Notes: generated by a model not told the origin, from the letters alone. A DNA stretch of 64,000 bases from Hymenobacter cellulosilyticus (GCF_022919215.1 NZ_CP095046.1:2160501-2224500); one strand, 5' to 3'; shown: positions 44,383 to 54,261, counted from the stretch's first letter. Translations and numbers: made by a program.

Positions 44383-44802
44383 ATGGACGTAACCTGGGGC
44401 TGGCAACACGTTGACTTTTCCTCCGACGAGTGGCCGGAGCAGGGTCCGATTACCGAAGCCGGGGCCCTGGCTGCCTACGCCAATTTTCCCTGGGAGGCGC
44501 AGCTCGACCAGCTGGCTCATCGGCAGCGTGCGGGCCTCAGTAGCGTCTGGCCGGGGCTGTGGTTTCGGCGGGGCTCCGAAAGGCTGCTTCTGAACTGGCC
44601 TGATGAGTGTCGCGTCGTGCTCGACTATCGGGTAGGGCAGGAGCAGTATTTCTACGAGCTTTCCCTTAGCTGGTGGGCCCACAATCTGGACCCTGAGGAC
44701 CTTATACAGATGTTGTTTGCTGGCACCCTGTCGCAGTGGCCCGGCTGGCACAGCCCCGACCGGTTTGCCACATTTCCACTGCTGCCTCCGCCTCGTGGTT
44801 AA
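44383..44802 (+). CDS. Conserved-looking protein of unknown function
   Basis: 139 aa, Trp-rich (MDVTWGWQHVDFSSDEWPEQ, SVWPGLWFRRGSERLLLNWP, LSWWAHNLDPEDL). No signal peptide, membrane helix or family that I recognise. It looks like a compact soluble domain. It follows threonine synthase by 59 bp on the same strand. Confidence 0.6.
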   Translation: MDVTWGWQHVDFSSDEWPEQGPITEAGALAAYANFPWEAQLDQLAHRQRAGLSSVWPGLWFRRGSERLLLNWPDECRVVLDYRVGQEQYFYELSLSWWAHNLDPEDLIQMLFAGTLSQWPGWHSPDRFATFPLLPPPRG

Positions 44803-44919
44803 TGTGTTGAAATGGCTGTTCTGCCGATTGTTGGTAGAATGCGTTGTTTTATGGGCCGCTGAGTAGCTGCTGCCAAGCCGGACTATAACCAACAATTGAT
44901 TTTGGGGTACACTAGCAGC

Positions 44920-45890
44920 ATGTCGAAGCTTCTGTTGATTGCCGCCCTCGGGCTGGTCGTTGGTTTGCTGGTGTTTGCCGGCTGCAAGAAGCGCGGGCAG
45001 AAGGAGTCGTTAACCACGCAAGGGAAAGCCATGAAAGCCAATCAGGACCGGCTGTACGCCGATGTGAAGTTTCTTACCGAGTTGCGCCCGGCCCGCACCT
45101 ACCGCAACCAGACTTCGCTCAACAAAGCGGCGGATTACATCAAGGCTGAGTTGGAAAAGCTGGACTGCCGGGTAGAAGAGCAGCTGTTTCGCGTCGATGG
45201 GCAGCCCTACCGCAACATTATTGCCTCTTTCGGCCCGGCCGACGCGGAGCGCATCATCGTGGGGGCGCACTACGACGTGTGCGGCGACCAGCCCGGCGCC
45301 GACGACAACGCCAGTGCCGTGGCCGGCCTGCTCGAAACGGCCCGCCTACTGCACGCCCTGAAGCCCACCCTGAAGCGCCGCATCGATTTTGTGGCGTATT
45401 CACTGGAAGAGCCACCGTTTTTCGGAACCGAGGACATGGGCAGCGCCGTGCACGCCAAATCCCTGCACGACCAAAAAATAGCCGTGCGGGCCATGATTTG
45501 CTACGAGATGATCGGCTACTTCAGCGACGAGCCCGGCTCTCAGCGTTTTCCGGATGACCGCCTGGCCCAGCTGTATCCCAATACCGGCAACTTTATTACC
45601 GTAGTAGGCAAGCAGGGCCAGGAAGCCATAGTAAGCCAGGTACAAAAGCTCATGCAGGCCCACGCCGACATCGACGTGCAAAAAATCAACCTGCCCAGCG
45701 CCGTCGGGCTGGCTGGCCTTTCCGACCACCGCAACTACTGGCGCTACGGCTACGAGGCCCTGATGATCAACGACACCTCCTTTTTGCGCAACGCCAACTA
45801 CCACCAAACCACCGACACCATCGATACGCTGGACTTTCGGCGCATGGCCGAGGTCGTCAATGGCGTATTCGGGCTATTCTGGGGTTGTAG
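44920..45890 (+). CDS. M28-family metallopeptidase lipoprotein, probable 3' frameshift
   Basis: Lipoprotein signal (LLIAALGLVVGLLVFAGCKK) from ATG at 44920. M28 zinc-site motifs: His-Asp region IIVGAHYDVCGDQPGADDNA (His, bridging Asp), SLEEPPFFGTEDMGS (Glu pair), and a late His in LSDHRNYWRYGYEAL; TSFLRNANYHQTTDTIDTLD near the end is typical. Aminopeptidase or glutaminyl-cyclase-like activity is likely in the periplasm. As sequenced the frame runs on into the convergent TPR gene; adding one G at 45881-45884 ends it as GLFWGL at a TAG (45888-45890), 323 aa and no overlap. Confidence 0.85.
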
Positions 45891-45891
45891 C

Positions 45892-47094
45892 TCAGGGGCG
45901 CAGGGCTGTAAACCAGATGTAGGCCAGCGTGCCATATAAAAACACCTGGAAAATCTGGGCTTCGACCGGCAGGCTCAAGGCCTCGGCTACTATTGCCAGC
46001 ACTCCCGCTGCGGCCAGTGCCCAACCAAACCAGCTCGACTGTTGCTTGCGCTTGGGCTGCCACTGGCGCTGAGTGCCGACCAGCGGAAACAGCAGCCCCA
46101 GTGCCACGATGCCAGCGGTAGTAGGCACCGACAGCGCCGCGTAGTGGCCCGTGCCCAATAAGACCAGGCCGCTGAAGAGCAAAGCCAGAAACTGGTTGGA
46201 ATAGCGGGTGTTTTCGGCGCTGAGGGCATAGCGTCCGTAGCGGTTGAAGCGCAGCAGGGAATTAAACAGCGGCTCGGCAAACCAGCTCATGTACACGAAT
46301 ACCAGATACAGCGGAAGCAGTACCGGTACGAGGCGCGAGAGTAAAAATAGGCCGATAAACAAGCCCTGGCGCATGTTAGGGCTCATCGTCTGGGTCCAGA
46401 CGGTGAAGCGGTAAAACCAGCTGTAGAGCCAGAAGCGGGATTTCAGGGCGGCTACGAGTCCTTCCCGGGCGTATTCGGAAGTCGGGTTCAGGCGCAGGGC
46501 TTCCTGGAAATGCCGGGAGGCTTCCTTGGCCCGGCCCCGCTCCAAGGCCACCCAGCCCAGGTCGGCGTGGGTGCCGGCGTCGGTCGGGCTCTGGCGCAGC
46601 GCTTCGTCGAAGTTGGCTGAGGCTTCGTCGCCGCGGCCCAGGCGGGACAGGCAGCGGGCCCGCAGTCCGAGGCAGTCCACGTGGGTAGGGTCGGCGGCCA
46701 GGCCGGCTTCGGCGGCACGCAGGGCGGCGTGCAATTGGCCCTGATGAAAGCGGATCTGTCCCAGCACGTGCTGATAGTCGGCATCCTCAGGATTCAACGC
46801 CAGGGCTTCCTCGATGGCATTTAGGGCCGCCGGTAGCTCCTGCTGCCGCAGCAGGGCCGCGCTGAGTACGTAGAAGGCAAAGGCATTTTCCGGATCGATA
46901 TGAATAGCGTGCTCGGCCGTGGCTTTGGCGGCGGGCAGCTGCTCCTGGGCCATTTGGGCCAAAGCCAGCAAACACAGGAGCGGACTGTTGTCGGGGTCGT
47001 CGCGGAGCAGGCGGCGGGCCTCCTGTTCGGCGTCGTGGGGGCGCTGGTGCTGCAGTAGCAATTGGACCCGATCCAGGGCTTGGTAAGATTCCAT
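45892..47094 (-). CDS. TPR protein with C-terminal membrane domain
   Basis: 400 aa. At least six tetratricopeptide repeats (for example HAIHIDPENAFAFYVLSAAL, EEALALNPEDADYQHVLGQI, QEALRLNPTSEYAREGLVAA) fill residues 1-215. Four to five transmembrane helices follow (GLFIGLFLLSRLVPVLLPLY, FLALLFSGLVLLGTGHYA, LPVEAQIFQVFLYGTLAYIW). Membrane-anchored scaffold. It is last of three consecutive minus-strand genes with N-terminal TPRs, and a paralogue of the next gene upstream. Confidence 0.82.
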   Translation of the reverse strand: MESYQALDRVQLLLQHQRPHDAEQEARRLLRDDPDNSPLLCLLALAQMAQEQLPAAKATAEHAIHIDPENAFAFYVLSAALLRQQELPAALNAIEEALALNPEDADYQHVLGQIRFHQGQLHAALRAAEAGLAADPTHVDCLGLRARCLSRLGRGDEASANFDEALRQSPTDAGTHADLGWVALERGRAKEASRHFQEALRLNPTSEYAREGLVAALKSRFWLYSWFYRFTVWTQTMSPNMRQGLFIGLFLLSRLVPVLLPLYLVFVYMSWFAEPLFNSLLRFNRYGRYALSAENTRYSNQFLALLFSGLVLLGTGHYAALSVPTTAGIVALGLLFPLVGTQRQWQPKRKQQSSWFGWALAAAGVLAIVAEALSLPVEAQIFQVFLYGTLAYIWFTALRP

Positions 47095-47246
47095 AGAAAT
47101 AGTAAAGAATAGAGCGGCCGCTTACGTCTTGGCATAAGGCCTCCGCACAACGTTCCGCTAAAGTAAGCGAAGCAGCCGCGTGGTAGATAACCAGAACCCA
47201 GTTATTCGGCCGAGCTTGGCGGCACGGGGCCGGCCGTCCGCGCCGT

Positions 47247-48308
47247 TTAGTGCGCTGTTGTGGCTGACAGTGGCTTTTGCTTTTGTCCCCAAATTCGGTG
47301 CAGACTCAGCATCACCGTCAGCGGAATCAAGCGGAGCAGATCTGGAGCGTATGTTTTGTGCCACACCACCAAGCTGTAGCCGGCGCAAAATGCTACCCCG
47401 GCCATGCCTAGCAGCAGAATGGTTAACGGCCGCTGCCGGAGAAGCTTTTTTCCGTACTGGCCGGTCAAAATAAGCGCGGCCACGGCCCACATTCCGCCGC
47501 TGTACCAGAGAAAATACTCTTCCGACTGATCAGCCGACTCCAGCAAGGCACCGCCGCTAAGGGCAAGCAGTGCCAGAAAAGCCAGCCAGCCCCACCACGG
47601 CAGCGGGTTGAGGAAAGGAGCCTCCAGCGTAGAGGGCTTAGCCAAAGTCTGCTTGGCTTCACTGGCTGTTAGCAGCAGTTTCGCTTCCTGATTGAGCGGG
47701 TCGAGGCGCAGCGCCTCCTGAATATAGGCCCGGGCTTCGGGGTACTGCTTTTGCCGTAGCGCTTCCTGGCCGCGCAGCAAGTGGGCGGTGGTCAGGTTAG
47801 GATGCGCGGCCAGCAGGCGGTGCAGAGCCTGATCCAGCTCCGCCCAGCGCTTCTGCTGGCACAAAGCTTTGGCCCTGGCTACCAGACTATCGGCGTGCAG
47901 GGGATTGTGGGCCAAGCCCCGCTCGGCCGCCGCCTGGGCCTCGGCCCACCGCTCCTGGTGCAGCAGAAACTGAGCTTGGACGGCGAGATATTTGGTATTG
48001 AAAGGCTGCAGACGCAGAGCTTCAGCCAGCGCGGCATAACTGGCCGTTGGCTGCTCCAGCTGGTTTTCAATCAGGCTCAGCAGGTAATATGCCTCACTAG
48101 CGGCCGGGTCGAGGGCCAGTGCCCCGTGCGCGGCGGTGCGGGCCTCAGCCATACGGTTTTGCCGGTACAGCGCCAGGGCCAGCAAGATATGGGCAAATAC
48201 CTGCCGCGGCTGCTCGGCCAGGCCTTGGCGCAGCACCTGCTCTGCCTGCTCGGGCCGGTGACGGTCCAGCAGCAGCTGTCCTCTTTTATACCATTCCGCC
48301 CGATTCAT
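47247..48308 (-). CDS. TPR protein with C-terminal membrane helices, paralogue
   Basis: 353 aa. TPR repeats (RHRPEQAEQVLRQGLAEQPR, AHGALALDPAASEAYYLLSL, IQEALRLDPLNQEAKLLLTA) cover the first 210 residues. About four membrane helices follow (WGWLAFLALLALSGGALLE, ILLLGMAGVAFCAGYSLVVW). Same architecture as the downstream TPR gene, suggesting duplication. It starts 14 bp after the stop of the TPR-AAA+ gene, so co-transcription with it is likely. Confidence 0.82.
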   Translation of the reverse strand: MNRAEWYKRGQLLLDRHRPEQAEQVLRQGLAEQPRQVFAHILLALALYRQNRMAEARTAAHGALALDPAASEAYYLLSLIENQLEQPTASYAALAEALRLQPFNTKYLAVQAQFLLHQERWAEAQAAAERGLAHNPLHADSLVARAKALCQQKRWAELDQALHRLLAAHPNLTTAHLLRGQEALRQKQYPEARAYIQEALRLDPLNQEAKLLLTASEAKQTLAKPSTLEAPFLNPLPWWGWLAFLALLALSGGALLESADQSEEYFLWYSGGMWAVAALILTGQYGKKLLRQRPLTILLLGMAGVAFCAGYSLVVWHKTYAPDLLRLIPLTVMLSLHRIWGQKQKPLSATTAH

Positions 48309-48322
48309 CGTCCCGCCCGGCG

Positions 48323-49698
48323 TTATTTTTTGATGCCCAGGTAGGTCAGGATGTCGTCGTAGTTGCCGCCCTCATTCGAATACAAAGCGTAGTTTTTGGC
48401 TGTGGCAAACCACTCCTTGGTGCTGGGGCGCACCTGCTTGGCGGCGGCCAGCAGGTTGCTTTGCTGCACCGGCAGCGCCTTGCCCGCCTTCATCGACTCG
48501 CGCAGACAGCCTTCCACAGCCAGGTCTACCACGGCTTGCAGGTCGGCGCCGGAGAGGCCGGCGGTTTGGGCCGCCAGCGCCGCCAGGTTCAGGCCCGGAG
48601 CCACGGGCTTACCGCGCAGCAGCACCTCCAGAATGGCAACCCGGGCGGGCTCGTCGGGTGGAGTTACCAATACAATCCGGTCGAAGCGGCCGGGGCGGCG
48701 AAAGGCGGGGTCCAGGTGCCAAGGCGCGTTGGTGGCGGCCAAGATCAGCACGCCGTCGTTGGAGTGCCGGGCCCCATCGAGCTCCTCCAGAAACTGGTTG
48801 ATGAGAGTGCGGCCGGCGCTCTGGCGCAGGTCGTGACGGTTGGCAGCCAAGGCGTCTACTTCGTCGAAAAACAGTACGCAGGGGGCCTGCACGCGGGCCA
48901 GCTCAAACAAGTCGTGGAGCTTTTTCTCGCTCTGCCCCATCCACATATCCAGAATGTCGTTGATGCCGACGTGGATAAACGAGGCCTTCACCTCGCCGGC
49001 CGTGGCCCGGGCCAGGTGGGTTTTGCCGCAGCCGGGCGGGCCGTAGAGCAGCAGTCCGCCCCGGCTGCCTTGCCGTAGGCTTTGTATAAGTCCGGGAATT
49101 GCAGCGGGTGAATAATCTTCAGGCGGATTTCCTCCTTCACCGCGTCCATGCCGCCCACGTCATTGAAGGTGATTTTAGGCTTCTCCAACCCCGCAAACAA
49201 AGCCCGCTCGTCGATGCCGTAGTCGGCCGATACGCTGGCCGAGTAGTCGGCCGGGGCCCCACCGCCGGCGGGCTGAGCGGCCGGGCGCAAACCCAGCTGC
49301 TCGTCCAGGGACGGATCGCGCAGGCTGCCATCGAGTTGCAGTGCCTGCTGGTAGGCGGCGCGGGCCTCGTCGGGCGGACCGCCGGCCCGGGCCAGCAGCC
49401 GCGCGTGCAGCAGGTGGGCCCGGCCGTGGTCGGGATGGTCGCGCAGCAATTCTTCCAGCACCACCAGAGCCTCCGAAGTTTTCTGTAGGTCGGAATACGT
49501 TTCGGCCAGACCCAGCTGCAGCTCCACGTCGGCGGGGGCCTGGCGCAGGCCGGTGCGGTAATGCTCTTCGGCCTCGGCCAGGCGGGCGGCCTGCCGCAGC
49601 AAAGTGGCTACGTGCCGCCGCAGGGGCACATTCTCGGGCGAAAACGCCAGCGCGTCGAGTAGGGGTTGTAAGTCGGAAGGATTGGGCAAAGCAGCCAT
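48323..49698 (-). CDS. AAA+ ATPase with N-terminal TPR repeats, one frameshift
   Basis: About 458 aa after adding one G at 49059-49062. Residues 1-125 hold TPRs (ALAFSPENVPLRRHVATLLR, AEEHYRTGLRQAPADVELQL). A Cdc48/FtsH-like AAA+ module follows: ITFNDVGGMDAVKEEIRLKI, Walker A GPPGCGKTHLA (read only in the restored frame), Walker B CVLFFDEVDAL, sensor LILAATNAPWHLDP, Arg-finger region FRRPGRFDR and a helical lid. No protease domain is fused. It may remodel protein complexes held by its own or neighbouring TPR proteins. It leads a three-gene TPR cluster. Confidence 0.86.
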
Positions 49699-49814
49699 AA
49701 CACACGCCTAAAATTGAAACTGCAAGCTACGGCTTTTGCTTCCAAGAGCCCAGCGCCAAGGCGTTGCCCGCGTTTTTGCCCCCGCTTGGCCGGCGGCGCG
49801 CTTCGGGCCTTTTG

Positions 49815-49822
49815 TACCTTTG
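49815..49822 (+). promoter_or_regulatory. -7 promoter box of the GT4-deacetylase gene
   Basis: TACCTTTG, exact TAnnTTTG match, 26 bases before the ATG at 49848, in the divergent gap to the TPR-AAA+ gene. Confidence 0.6.
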
Positions 49823-49847
49823 TCGGCCATTCCCGTTTCTTTCCTCT

Positions 49848-51686
49848 ATGCGCATTCTTCACGTACTGTCCGCCGATTTCTTTGCTGGTTCCGTCAGCTA
49901 CGCCGTGCATCTGGCCGAGGCGCACCGGGCCCAGGGGCACGAGGTGGTGATGGTGTCGGACATGGACCAGTTGCCCACCGGGGCGCTGTGCGTGCAGGCG
50001 CCCATTACCAACCGGCGGCATCCGCAGCGGCTGCGCAACATTCTGCTGCTACGCCGCCTGCTGCGGGAGCACCGCATTGAGGTAGTGCACGCCCACTCCC
50101 GGGCGGCCAGCTGGGTGGCGTATTTTGCCGTGAAAGGCACTGGCGTACCGCTGGTTTCCACGGTGCACGGCCGTCAGCACCTGCACACTTCCACCAGCCT
50201 CTTCGACATCTACGGCGACAAGGTGGTGGCTATTTGCGCCAACCTGAAAACTCACTTGGTAGAGGAAGTGAAGATGCAGCCCGAGAAAATCGTGCTGCTG
50301 CCCAATGGTGTCAATTTTGCAGACCAGGCCCCCGAGCTGGCCACCCAGGTCCGGCCCCTGCGGCTCTCGTTTATCGGGCGCTTCAACGGGGGCAAGGGTG
50401 AGCGGGCGGCCCAGCTGCTGCAGCACGTATTTCCGGCCTTGCTCCGGGAGTTTGCGGTGCTGCGCGTGGCCCTGGTAGGAGCGGAGCTGGAGCAACTGCC
50501 CGCCGCCGGCAAAGCGGCCCTGGCGCAGTTGCAGGCCGAGTTTGGCGAGCGGGTCGAAGTGGTGGGCTTCACCCAGGATGTCCCGCAGTGGCTGCGGCAG
50601 TCGGCTCTGGTGGTGGGTGCGGGGCGGGTGGCCATTGAGGCCCTGGGCGCGGCCTGCAGCGTGCTGGCTTTGGGCGAAGCGGCCTACGCCGGCCTGGTGA
50701 CGGAAGCCAACTACGAGCAAGCCGCCGCGTCAAATTTCGGCGACATTTCGGCCCGACTGCAGCCTACTACTGTCGACTACAACGAGCTGCTGCAGGATGC
50801 CCGTACGTTTCTGACCGCGCCCCACCCGGCCGGGGCGGCGCTGCAGGCCCGGGTGCAGCGCGATTATACCCTGCCCGCCGTGGCGGCCCAGGTGCTGGAG
50901 GTGTACCGCGGGGCCATGATGCAAAAGCGGGTGCCGGGCTTTATTCCCATCCTGATGTATCACAAGATTCCGCTGGAGCCGCTGCCAACCAAGCACCGCA
51001 TCTTCGTCACGCGGGACAACTTCGAGCAGCACCTGCAGTTTTTCCAGCGCAGGGGCTTCACGCCCATCACCTTTCTCGACTACCTGGCTTTTGCCAACGG
51101 GGAGCGGGACTTGCAGGAGTTTCCGGCCCGGCCGCTGATTCTGACCTTCGACGACGGCTACACCGACAACTTTACGAACCTACTGCCCCTGATGCAGCGC
51201 TACGGCTACCGCGGCGTGCTCTACCTACTGGGCGACGAGCAAGTGCGCTACAATTTCTGGGACGTAGACTCGGACCCCACTGAGCCGCGCTGCGAGATTA
51301 TGAGTCTGGAGCAAAAGCAGGCTTTTGTGGCGGCCGGCTGGGAAATTGGGGCTCACACGCTTCGGCATCCCAACCTGACCACGTTGCCCGCCGAGCAAGC
51401 CGCCCAGGAAATAACGGTGAGTAAGCAGCAGCTGGAACAGCAGCTGAAAACCCAAGTGGTGTCCTTTGCCTACCCGTACGGCGGGCTCAATGAAGAAGTA
51501 AAGCAACTGGTCAGCCACGCTGGCTTTGCCTTTGGGGTGGCTACCGACACGGGCGGCCTGCACCTGGAAGATGACCGGTTCCAGATTTTTCGGGTCAATA
51601 TGTTCCCTGAGGAAACAACTAGCACTTTGTTCAAGAAAACCGCGTCCTGGTACCGAAAATACTACCGCTTTAAGCGCAAGAAGTAG
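49848..51686 (+). CDS. GT4 glycosyltransferase fused to a polysaccharide deacetylase (CE4)
   Basis: 612 aa from ATG at 49848, just after a -7 box. Residues 1-365 form a GT-B glycosyltransferase (MRILHVLSADFFAGSVSYAV, HSRAASWVAYFAVKGTGVPL, IVLLPNGVNF, LSFIGRFNGGKGERA). Residues about 370-612 form a NodB-type deacetylase: ILMYHKIP, LTFDDGYTDNFTN with the metal Asp, HTLRHPNLTTL (HxxxH metal ligands) and VSFAYPYGGLNEEVK. The fusion suggests that one protein both adds and deacetylates (or trims) a surface glycan. No membrane helix is seen. It stands alone, without a polysaccharide operon. Confidence 0.88.
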   Translation: MRILHVLSADFFAGSVSYAVHLAEAHRAQGHEVVMVSDMDQLPTGALCVQAPITNRRHPQRLRNILLLRRLLREHRIEVVHAHSRAASWVAYFAVKGTGVPLVSTVHGRQHLHTSTSLFDIYGDKVVAICANLKTHLVEEVKMQPEKIVLLPNGVNFADQAPELATQVRPLRLSFIGRFNGGKGERAAQLLQHVFPALLREFAVLRVALVGAELEQLPAAGKAALAQLQAEFGERVEVVGFTQDVPQWLRQSALVVGAGRVAIEALGAACSVLALGEAAYAGLVTEANYEQAAASNFGDISARLQPTTVDYNELLQDARTFLTAPHPAGAALQARVQRDYTLPAVAAQVLEVYRGAMMQKRVPGFIPILMYHKIPLEPLPTKHRIFVTRDNFEQHLQFFQRRGFTPITFLDYLAFANGERDLQEFPARPLILTFDDGYTDNFTNLLPLMQRYGYRGVLYLLGDEQVRYNFWDVDSDPTEPRCEIMSLEQKQAFVAAGWEIGAHTLRHPNLTTLPAEQAAQEITVSKQQLEQQLKTQVVSFAYPYGGLNEEVKQLVSHAGFAFGVATDTGGLHLEDDRFQIFRVNMFPEETTSTLFKKTASWYRKYYRFKRKK

Positions 51687-51736
51687 CTTTGATACAATAA
51701 CCAGTTCTTCGCTGACCCACTTAAGCTATAATCCTG

Positions 51737-51776
51737 CTCTGCCCCACCAACGCCCTTGCACGAAAGCGTTGGTGGG
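51737..51776 (+). terminator. Hairpin after the GT4-deacetylase gene
   Basis: TGCCCCACCAACGC ... GCGTTGGTGGGGCA, perfect 14-bp stem; the downstream ATACTTGTTT is only moderately T-rich. Confidence 0.7.
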
Positions 51777-51973
51777 GCATACTTGTTTAAAGTGGTGTTA
51801 CTAACAAATGATAGTTATTTTGAAAATGCCCTCAATGCAGACAGTCAAAGTGCAGATAAATGTAGTGTTTGGTAGTTTAGCCCCTAAAATATAAGGGTAG
51901 TTTATAGATTTTTTAAAGGGTTAGGTGTAAATTGACCTTTGAATAGAAAGGTGGGTACTTACAACCAGGTATT

Positions 51974-53365
51974 ATGAGTCGTTCTGCAGTCCTTCGCCCG
52001 AGCTATAGTTTACTGACGCTGGCCGGGCTCATCATTCTCAGCACCGTCGCCGCCTTCGTCGACCTGCCGCACCCCGCTGCCGTAGCCGGCAGCCTCAATG
52101 CGGCCGACATGGCCTGGATGCTGACCGCCACGGCCTTCGTGCTCATCATGACGCCGGGTCTGTCGTTTTTTTACGGGGGCATGGTGCGACCCAAAAACGT
52201 TATTTCCACCATGCTACAGAGCTTTGTGGCCCTGGGCGTCATCTCTCTGGTGTGGTACTTCGTGGGCTTCTCCCTGGCCTACGGCGACTCCTGGCACGGC
52301 CTGATTGGCAACCCACTCACCTTTGTGATGCTGCGCAACGTGGGCACGGCTCCGCATCCGGTCTTGTCGCCGAATATTCCCTTTGTGCTGTTCTTTGCCT
52401 TTCAGCTCAAGTTTGCCATTATCACCCCGGCCCTGATTACCGGCTCCTTTGCCGAGCGGGTGCGCTTTAAGGCGTATCTGGCCTTTATGGTGCTGTTCTG
52501 CATCTTTATCTACTGCCCGCTGGCCCATTGGACCTGGCACCCCGAAGGCTTCCTGCGCAAATGGGGCGTGCTCGACTTTGCCGGGGGCACGGTGGTACAC
52601 ATTTCTGCCGGTATTGCCTCTCTGGCCGCCGCTATTGTGCTGGGTCCGCGTGCTATTCACGGCCGCAAAACGTCTTTTGTAACGCCCAACGTGCCGTACG
52701 TTATTCTGGGTACGGGCTTGCTGTGGTTTGGCTGGTTTGGTTTTAATGCCGGCTCGGCTTTGGGCGCCAACGAGCTGGCGGCCCTCTCGTTTGTGAATAC
52801 CAACATGGCCTCGGCCGCGGCTCTGGTAGCCTGGCTGCTGATTGAAGTCGTGCGGGGTGGCAAGCCTACCGCGCTGGGTGCCTGCATCGGGGCGGTGGTA
52901 GGTCTGGTGGCCATTACGCCTGCCGCCGGTTACGTTACCTACGGGCAGAGCGTGCTGATCGGGGTGCTGGCCGCCCTCATCAGCCAGGCCGCCGTGCACT
53001 GGCAGAACAGCCGCACCTCCCTTGACGATACGCTCGACGTGTTTCCCTGCCACGGCTTGGGTGGCATCGTAGGTATGCTGCTCACCGGCGTGTTTGCCGA
53101 TAAAGTTGGCTTGATCCACGGCTCCATGACCACCTTCAGCTACCACGTGCTAGGTCTGGCCATCGTCATCACTTTTACCTTTGTTGGAGCCTGGATTTTG
53201 CTGAAAATCACCGACCTAATCTTCGGATTACGCGTAAAACCAGCCCAGGAAGAGCTAGGTCTCGACCTGAGCCAGCACGAAGAATCAACCTACCATATTG
53301 ATGAAGAATTCGAGCAAACCTACCGCAAAGAGCAAGTGCGTGAAACGGTAGTGGAGCGGATCTGA
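51974..53365 (+). CDS. amtB: Ammonium transporter (Amt family)
   Basis: 463 aa, eleven membrane helices expected. Typical motifs: FVLIMTPGLSFFYGGMVRPK, TGSFAERVRFKAYL, the pore histidines in GGTVVHISAGIASL and VFPCHGLGGIVGML, and LLWFGWFGFNAGSALGAN. Conducts ammonia/ammonium across the inner membrane. The N-terminal helix may be a cleaved signal peptide. The C-terminal tail is longer and charged (EFEQTYRKEQVRETVVERI). No GlnK/PII gene is adjacent, so PII control would need an unlinked gene. AT-rich DNA at 51790-51960 probably holds the promoter. Confidence 0.95.
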   Translation: MSRSAVLRPSYSLLTLAGLIILSTVAAFVDLPHPAAVAGSLNAADMAWMLTATAFVLIMTPGLSFFYGGMVRPKNVISTMLQSFVALGVISLVWYFVGFSLAYGDSWHGLIGNPLTFVMLRNVGTAPHPVLSPNIPFVLFFAFQLKFAIITPALITGSFAERVRFKAYLAFMVLFCIFIYCPLAHWTWHPEGFLRKWGVLDFAGGTVVHISAGIASLAAAIVLGPRAIHGRKTSFVTPNVPYVILGTGLLWFGWFGFNAGSALGANELAALSFVNTNMASAAALVAWLLIEVVRGGKPTALGACIGAVVGLVAITPAAGYVTYGQSVLIGVLAALISQAAVHWQNSRTSLDDTLDVFPCHGLGGIVGMLLTGVFADKVGLIHGSMTTFSYHVLGLAIVITFTFVGAWILLKITDLIFGLRVKPAQEELGLDLSQHEESTYHIDEEFEQTYRKEQVRETVVERI

Positions 53366-53407
53366 GTACTGCCGCGGCAGTAGTGCTGCATAAGGTTATA
53401 AGAAGGG

Positions 53408-53448
53408 GTGGCCGCCGGGGTTGAAGCCGGCGGCCTTTTCTTTTTCGC
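53408..53448 (+). terminator. Terminator between convergent amtB and ZIP genes
   Basis: GGCCGCCGGGGTTGAAGCCGGCGGCC followed by TTTTCTTTTT; a near-perfect GC stem plus T tract. Confidence 0.88.
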
Positions 53449-53466
53449 TGTTTTTCAGGAGCCGGC

Positions 53467-54261
53467 TTACTCCATCTTGCTCAGGAAAAAAGCCGTCAGA
53501 AACCCCAGCACCGTTATCAGACCCGTGAAGTTGTGGGCCGTTTCGAAGGCTTCGGGAATCATCGTGTCGGCAATCATAGCCAGCACGGCACCGGCCGCTA
53601 CGGCGGTGGTAGCGGCCACTACTTCCTGGGAAAAGTGGCTGAAAATGGTGTAGCCGGCTAGCGACGACAAGCCCGAAATCAGGGCAATGCCCAGCCACAG
53701 CAGGAACACGTAGCGCGCCGGGCGGCCGGCTTTTTTCATACCGGCCGCGCTGGAAAGGCCCTCGGGCAGGTTCGACAGAAAAATAGCCACTACCGCCACC
53801 ACGCTCACGGCTCCACCAGCCAGCAGACTCAGGCCAATAACGATGCTTTCCGGAATTCCGTCGAGCAGGGCCCCAATGGCCAGGGCCATGCCATTGTCGT
53901 CCCCGGGTTCGGTGGCTTCTTTCTGGCCCGTCTGCACTTTTTCGCGCTCTACTTTCTGGTGCTGCCCCGAGCGTTTGCGGTGCTTGGCGCCGTGCCGGGC
54001 CAGCAGCCAGTTGGCCAACGTGTAGACCGCCGCCCCGCCCACGAAGCCCAGGGCCGTAGAGTCGAGGCCGCCTTTGGCGTAGGCATCCTCCATTAGCTCC
54101 AACGACAAAGTGGAAATCAGCACGCCGCTGCCAAAGGCCATAATGGCGGCAATTATGCGGGGGGCAATGTTGGCATAATAGCCAATACCGGCCCCAATTA
54201 CCAGAGCGGAACCCGAAACCAGGCCCCAAAAGCCGGCTACGGCCCAGGTCGGAAAAGTCAT
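53467..54261 (-). CDS. ZIP-family metal transporter
   Basis: 264 aa from ATG at 54261. Eight membrane helices with ZIP signatures: IMAFGSGVLISTLSLELMED in helix 2-3, metal-site helix 4 LAIGALLDGIPESIVIGLSL (HNxxEG replaced by DGIPES) and helix 5 AIFLSNLPEGLSSAAGMKKA. A basic, polar loop (KHRKRSGQHQKVEREKVQTG) lies between helices 3 and 4. Inner-membrane carrier for zinc or a similar divalent cation; specificity cannot be told. Confidence 0.88.
   Translation of the reverse strand: MTFPTWAVAGFWGLVSGSALVIGAGIGYYANIAPRIIAAIMAFGSGVLISTLSLELMEDAYAKGGLDSTALGFVGGAAVYTLANWLLARHGAKHRKRSGQHQKVEREKVQTGQKEATEPGDDNGMALAIGALLDGIPESIVIGLSLLAGGAVSVVAVVAIFLSNLPEGLSSAAGMKKAGRPARYVFLLWLGIALISGLSSLAGYTIFSHFSQEVVAATTAVAAGAVLAMIADTMIPEAFETAHNFTGLITVLGFLTAFFLSKME

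Noticed and set aside
49050..49070. Programmed frameshifting as explanation for the TPR-AAA+ break
   Set aside because: The same kind of G/C-run loss breaks many unrelated genes and there is no slippery-site or downstream structure shared by them.
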